DNA of 64,000 nt, from NCBI GenBank assembly GCA_026008535.1, contig BRKX01000004.1, positions 36,646,501-36,710,500 of the forward strand, read 5' to 3'. The stretch comes from Perilla frutescens. Its lineage: Eukaryota > Streptophyta > Magnoliopsida > Lamiales > Lamiaceae. Within the stretch, counting starts at the first letter, position 1, and each line of letters opens with the position of its first letter. The notes beneath the pieces are model-generated. The model was not told the origin of the DNA. It made no database searches and saw nothing but the letters and a program-made list of their open reading frames with translations. Shown piece by piece: positions 58,686 to 64,000 of the stretch. The position numbers were made by a program, and so were the translations under genes.

Positions 58686-59366
58686 TAAGGAGCGGTCATA
58701 TTCCTACATAGGCCCAAAAACTAGGCCCACGCCTATTTGAAGGATTAAAGGACCAAATAAGATCGACGTCTCACGGTCAAAGTGTCTTGAGGTCCATGTC
58801 TCAAAGTCTACCCCTTGAGGTCCATGCCTCAAATCCTCGAAGTCCAGAGGTCTAGAACCGAGAGCCCACGATCGAATAGACTCAAGGAGAAGACCAGATC
58901 AAAGTATCCGTTGAAGATGACCATGACCCCCTCAAAAATCCTAAAAGGGATAAGAAAGAATCCCTAAAATATCGGGATTCAGTTAGTATCTCACCAATAT
59001 ATATATATATATATGCGTGTGTGTGTGTGTGTGCTTCATAAACGGCAAAAGGGGAGACATGCTGTACACGCAACACTCACAACTTCAACCAAGTCATCGA
59101 CATTCATCATACAGCTCCGCAAGCAAGCCATACACAAGGCTTCGTAACAGCGAAGCTCAACCCCCTATCTTTTACAAAATTGCTCTTATAATTCTATCAT
59201 TTATTCGCTTTTATCTTAAGTTAATTCGATTCTGACTTGAGCGTCGGAGTCCGTTCGGTTGTCAACCCCTCGACGATCCTTCGACTTCACGCGTTTTCTT
59301 TGTCTTGTAGATCGCCGGAGCCTGAACTCGAAGAACAATCAATTGTAGAGATTTTTTACCTCTACA
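58686..59366 (+). repeat. 3' LTR of the Tat-like element
   Basis: Colinear with 53842-54523; the first 20 bases are diverged so the left edge is approximate. Ends CCTCTACA. Confidence 0.85.
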
Positions 59367-59639
59367 TCTATGCGATGCACAAATAATTATAATATTTTAG
59401 ATTTGTAATATTATGATTATTTTTAATTTTATATGTTGTGTATGATTATTTTTAAATTCTATATGTTGTGTTCAATTTTTAAAAATTAATAAAATTATAT
59501 GCGCGTACATTAATTAATTAGATAAGAAGATCAATTTTGTGTAGTTATGTCAAATAAAAAGAAATTAAATTTTAGGAATTAAATGAAAATCAAACGCCAC
59601 AATTTTTTAAACAGTAATATTGGTCCACAATTAAAGAGC
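59367..59639. other. AT-rich spacer before the Pack-MULE
   Basis: Starts TCTATGCGATGCAC, the second half of the repeat split by the Tat-like insertion. Otherwise A/T-rich without features. Confidence 0.55.
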
Positions 59640-59773
59640 GGGGCACACTTGTGTGAGACCGTCTAACGGGTCTCTTACGTTAGACGGATCTCCAACCCAC
59701 CCGACAAGGATCCATTAGATTATAAAACCTAAAAAAAAATGTTGTCAGCGTAGCGTCGCTTCTCTCCCTTCTC

Positions 59774-59775
<2 letters not shown>

Positions 59776-59836
<61 letters not shown>
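59776..59836. repeat. (CT)n-(CA)n compound microsatellite in the Pack-MULE
   Basis: CT runs followed by CA runs, like a plant 5' leader; it lies 90 bp before the UFL1 start codon and may have been captured with it. Confidence 0.9.
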
Positions 59837-59926
59837 TACATCTCACACCGATTTGAAGCCTCCATCGATCCAACGAACACCACCACCGGAAGTCCAAACT
59901 TACACGCCTTCACCGCCGTCGTAGCC

Positions 59927-60334
59927 ATGGATGAGGACCTTCTGGAACTGCAGAGGCAATTCGAGTTCACACAATAGGTGAAATCTAGCATCCGTTTGTC
60001 CGAACGAAATGTCGTCGAATTAGTTCAGAAATTCCAGGAACTCCAAATCATCGACTTCGAACTTCTCCTCACCACCTCCGGCAAAGAATACATCACCCCA
60101 GTAATCAATTCAACTGATCATTTCTAGTTTAAACATGTCTTTAATCCTTGATTTTGCTCTTTTCAAAGTTTAATTTATTTATTTGAGCTGCATGTTTTTT
60201 TTGCTTCGATAAGAGCAATCGAGGAGTGAAATTGTCTCAGAAATAAATGAGAAAGGCCTAGGATCTTTGATTGATTTGGAGGATACCATAGATGTACATT
60301 TGTACCACGTCGAAAAACAATTGCAGCACGTTGT
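59927..60334 (+). pseudogene. UFL1: Captured UFL1 (E3 UFM1-protein ligase 1) N-terminal exons
   Basis: Exon 1 (59927-60100) reads MDEDLLELQRQFEFTQ, TAG, then VKSSIRLSERNVVELVQKFQ and FELLLTTSGKEYITP before GTAATC. Exon 2 (about 60214-60334) reads SRSEIVSEINEKGLGSLIDL and VHLYHVEKQLQHVV. UFL1 attaches the ubiquitin-like UFM1 to targets at the ER and ribosome. The complete protein is about 800 aa; only some 95 are here. The TAG at about 59975 replaces a conserved Gln, and the acceptor (AAG) seems one base out. The intron is kept, so capture was from DNA, not RNA. Confidence 0.85.
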
Positions 60335-60379
60335 TGGTCTTGCAAGGTGGAAGATTGAGATCTTGTTGAATATTTTTAA

Positions 60380-60910
60380 TGATACTTTTATATGTAAGTA
60401 GTGTTACTTTCTTTTGTAATTAGTGATACTTTATTTTGTAATCAATGATATTTTTCTCTATGATAATGAAATAAATACTTTTATTCAAGAATGAGTTTTT
60501 ATTGTATTCACAAGATATATATCTAATGATACATTGATACTCCACTTAATAGTTAATGATATTTTGCCAAATTTATATATAATGATACTTCATCTCATAA
60601 TTAATGATACTTCACATCATGGTTAATGATACTTTCCATCACGTTAATGATACTTCACCACACATATATTTCACTTCATAGTTAATAATATTTCATCTCA
60701 TAATTAATGATACTTCACATCAGGGTTAATGTTACTTCACATCCGATAAATGATACTTCACCAAATATATATCTAATGATGTTTCACTTAATAGTTAATG
60801 AAATTTCACCAAATTTATATTTAATGATACTTCACTTCATCATTAATAATAATTCACTTTAAAGTTAGTGATACTTCACACCTGGTGATACTTTGTTTTA
60901 TACCTAGTGA
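60380..60910. repeat. Degenerate tandem repeat of TTAATGATACTTCAC-type units
   Basis: The phrase AATGATACTTCAC and variants return roughly every 25-30 bases, about 18 times, with many substitutions. It fills the 3' half of the Pack-MULE. Confidence 0.75.
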
Positions 60911-61067
60911 TACCCGAGCACACAATCGTATGGGTTTGAGCCTGCGCTTGGGCCTGTCGTGAAATGGGCGGGTTGGTCGGATTTTTTAGTGGGTTTGGGC
61001 ATTTTTTGACCCGTCTAACGTAAGGGATCCGTTAGACGGTCTCATACAAGTTTTTGTCTTAAAGAGC

Positions 61068-64000
61068 ATTTGATTTCTATAAATATATGACATGCATAAA
61101 AAATATAATTATTTAATTGTTTAAAATGATGAAATTGAAATAGAAAAATAATATATCATTACAAATTATGTTATACTTATGTGATTGTCATCACCACCAC
61201 CACCACCACCATCATCATCATACAAATGAAAATAATTTTTAAGTGACAAACGTAGAGTATTACAAATATATGCATAAAAAATAAAATAAAAAATGTTACA
61301 AATCTCAAATTTTCAAGTAAAAAAAAAAACTAAGATTGCAAAAATTTGTTAAAAAAACAACGGTTGTAATTTAAACTGTCGTGAAAAAAAAAGAAAAAAG
61401 TAGAACAGTAAATATCACTACTGTTGTCTATTAACTTAAAACTGTTGTCTATTGTGAAAAATCTGTTGTGTAAAATATAATTATTAAATCGTGTGATAGA
61501 CAACAGTTATACCAGAACTGTTGCTTATCACACGATTTTGCCTTAATAGATATATAGATATCTCCGACATCCATCACCTTAATTAGTTATAAATAATTGC
61601 TTAGAGACTTGTTGAGTACGAGTTTTATCTCTATACTTCGAACCATCATGCTTGTATACTAATAGTGTACAGAATGATAACAACGAAGGAATTCGAATCA
61701 AAATTAATTAATAATTATATATTTATTTTGTACCACTAATTGAAACTGAGTGATGTCTATATATAACCCACAAGAAGATAATTGTATTGAATAAAATAAG
61801 TAATATTCTCCAAAAACTTAAATGAGAATTGCCCTACGTAGACTAAGCCTTAAATAAACAACATTATTTAAATACTAACACATGAAATCTATATATAATA
61901 ATAGTGTTGTAAAAAAAAAAAAAATCCGCCTATTTGATATATGAATAAATTAGACAATTTATAGCAATTATGTTATTAGTCAATTATCCTTAATGAATCC
62001 ACAACTAATAAATAAATAAATTAATCCGCATTTTTAGGATTGTGATGAAAACCACTCACTAAAACTCCAATTTATCGCCCCAATTTACTTAAATCTTTAT
62101 GGCTCCAAAACTAGTTCAGCGTCTATATCTATCTATCTATAGAGTAAAATCTATGCACAGTGATATTATAGGTACTGAAGAAAAATATTATTATAAGGAG
62201 ATTAATCTTAAATAGAGATTTACATATAAAAATTATATTTAAAAAAAATAATATACATTATTCATCACTTGAAAATGTGTTTCTTTATATTTTAATACAT
62301 GTGAATTTAAAAGATAAATAAGATCCATGAATTTTTCCCTAAAAACAAAGTTCGAATGTGCACACATCATTATGTATATTGTGTATTCATATTAACTTTA
62401 GAAAATTCATTCATATACCATGTATCTAGGAAATGTTAAAAAAATGCATATATCACATGCAACTTTAGGTAAGTATTTCATATCATCTTAAGTTTAATGT
62501 AATATAGTTAAATAATTCTACATATTTTATATAACTATTTAAATATATTTAAAATTTAATATCATTTTATTACTATATGGAGGTTACTTTTTTTAAGGAT
62601 GATCCTAAGAAAACACTAGAATATTACAATGTAGAGTTTATTCTTATTTATAAGTGGTCCTGAGTTGGGACCATAATTTTTTATTACTATAAGATGGTTA
62701 TTCTTACATAGAGGCTTTACTGTACATATATTAAAGCAAAATCGTAGGGATAAAAATGTCATAAAAAAGTCAGTAAAACCTTTATTTAAAATAATATTGT
62801 TATTGATTTAAAAATCTTGACTTGATCGCTTGGTTGTAAGGAAGGCCCAAAGCTACTTTTTGCCCGGGATCAAACCGTGCCAGTGCTCCTTTCTTTTTTT
62901 TTTGTCCGTTTTTTCTGTTATGGTTTGTTGCCCTTTTTGGTATTTTTCTTTTATTTTATTTTACCTTTTCATTTTTTCTTTTTTTATCTTTTCAGTTTTT
63001 TCTTTCATTTGTACCCCTTTCAATTTTTTTTCTTCTTTTATTACTCCATATTTTTTAGATACATGATCAAACCAATTATTTGCTTTGATAATTAATAATA
63101 ATTCTACTTATTTAATATTGTAACTCTTTTATTTTTTTCTTTATTTTCTTTTTAACATTTAGGTGTGATTAAGTCCACCATTTATTTTATTAATTAACAT
63201 TAATTTTATCTATTTAATATTGTAACCGTTGGCCATTTAATATTGCAATTGATAGCATGACTATATTTGGACTTATTTTTATACTTTTGGAATCTATCAC
63301 TTCCATATTAAAAATATTACAAAAAATAATTACTTTAAATAATTAGACTTTCTCATGAAAATTATGATCTTTCGAATCATAGTTGTTTTGTATCAATAAA
63401 TAAAGTTTTCTTGAAACACTTCAAAATACTCATCAAAATACTATTCAAATTAATCATTTATCATGATTGACAATTTTTTAGTGCCTTAAAGCTCTCTCTT
63501 CCATGTACACATGTTGAGGAGGTCGAGATGAATAAATTGATGATTCACGCCAATCTTAGTAGCGATGAATGATAAAGATGTTGCATCTCAGCATCTGGAA
63601 TAAAGGCGAACACACTCATACGTTTCCTCTCAAATTTTGAGTTTTCACATATAAAAATTATTGCAATTTATTATTTAACATGTAATAGAATTTCTTCTCT
63701 ATAATGTATTTTTTGGCCAAGCCCAATAATATTTTGTATGTAATTATAGTAACTAGGTGATAAAATAGTTGTATGAAGTAAAATATTTTAATGCAGGCAA
63801 ATATATGTTTTTATTTTTATTTTTATAGAAGAACAGTTACATGAATTAGTAACTAGCAACATGGAATAAATAAATATTTTGTTAAAATTTAAAGAAAATC
63901 CCTATAAAGTTTTTAAAAAATGATTGTTACACCAAAAAAATAATAGCAGTTTTGTATACCATTTAAAAAACAAGTTGATTATGAGTGTTCGGTCAAACAA
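61068..64000. other. AT-rich intergenic tail with decayed small repeats
   Basis: No gene supported. 62139-62730 has ends resembling the plant hAT-MITE wording TACAGTAAAACCTCTAT (left TAGAGTAAAATCTATG, right inverse of TACAGTAAAGCCTCTATG). A (CAC)n/(CAT)n run lies at 61192-61220. 62890-63060 is T-rich and gives meaningless Phe-rich ORFs. Confidence 0.6.
61486..61538. repeat. 23-bp inverted repeat (hairpin)
   Basis: Arms 61486-61508 and 61516-61538 pair except for two central bases, with a 7-base loop. ACTGTTGTCTATT words nearby (61418-61452) repeat part of the arm. Probably the end of a small transposon. Confidence 0.8.

Larger units (their letters stand above)
53842..59366 (+). mobile_element. 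Non-autonomous gypsy element (Tat/Retand-like), gag only
   Basis: LTRs 53842-54523 and about 58686-59366 are colinear and end TGTAGAGG...CCTCTACA. Between them I find gag, an antisense gene fragment, a nested solo LTR and a tandem-repeat block, but no pol. A 3' tandem-repeat block and an antisense ORF are both known traits of the Tat lineage. Flanks CCTGT and TCTAT are poor as a target duplication; yet joining the flanks restores the wording TTCTCCTGTGCGATGCAC, like TTCCCATGTGCGATGCAC at 29.1 kb, supporting these borders. Confidence 0.8.
59640..61058 (+). mobile_element. Pack-MULE (Mutator-like) carrying a UFL1 gene fragment
   Basis: The flanks are a perfect 9-bp duplication, TTAAAGAGC, at 59631-59639 and 61059-61067; nine bases is the Mutator signature. 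The ends are inverted repeats of about 50 bp sharing GAGACCGTCTAACGG and TTACGTTAGACGG. Inside are a CT/CA microsatellite, two exons of UFL1 with the intron between them, and a degenerate tandem repeat. There is no transposase, so it moved with help from an autonomous element. Confidence 0.88.

Noticed and set aside
62830..63095. Phe-rich ORFs resembling multi-helix membrane proteins
   Set aside because: They come from a T-rich tract, with no homology and no gene context.

Overview
The window is nuclear DNA of a flowering plant, almost certainly a eudicot. It is AT-rich, has GT-AG introns, plant-type LTR retrotransposons and MITEs, and three host genes whose exon structures I could rebuild. 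The exact order is not provable here; an asterid such as Lamiales is a guess. Nothing looks bacterial, viral or organellar.

Layout. 1-9.4 kb: a complete but decayed Ty1/copia element of SIRE/Maximus type, with two LTRs of about 957 bp, a perfect 5-bp target duplication and an envelope-like ORF after pol. It sits in a patchwork of minus-strand exon fragments at 9.4-13.3 kb: one COQ5 methyltransferase exon, one TFIIIA zinc-finger exon and, just upstream of it, an exon that mimics 5S rRNA (the plant P5SM splicing element). A 5'-truncated LINE is inserted in the same block. 13.3-22.1 kb: a minus-strand Ty3/gypsy chromovirus (Tekay-like) with one long LTR, joined directly to a second copia remnant (gag plus 5' LTR, 22.1-25.1 kb). 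25.6-28.7 kb: a broken minus-strand gene of the plant-mobile-domain-like/Ulp1-protease family. 28.7-33.0 kb: AT-rich DNA with no gene I can support.

33.0-44.3 kb is the host-gene island: CPL3, an RNA polymerase II CTD phosphatase (+, 12 coding exons, 1228 aa); a peroxisomal dienoyl-CoA isomerase/enoyl-CoA hydratase (-, 2 exons, 276 aa, PTS1 ending AKL); and a clade III-like SWEET sugar transporter (-, 6 exons, 287 aa). They act in unrelated processes (transcription control, peroxisomal beta-oxidation, sugar efflux) and only share a location.

44.3-64 kb is again repeats: small MITEs, a CACTA end, an 849-bp fold-back MITE, a 2-kb TCGA-rich hAT-like element, a gag-only gypsy element (53.8-59.4 kb) carrying an antisense gene fragment, a nested solo LTR and a 62-bp minisatellite, and a Pack-MULE (59.6-61.1 kb) with a captured UFL1 fragment and a perfect 9-bp target duplication. 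Many in-frame stops in the elements look like C-to-T changes (CAG to TAG, CGA to TGA, TGG to TGA/TAG), as expected for methylated, silenced DNA.
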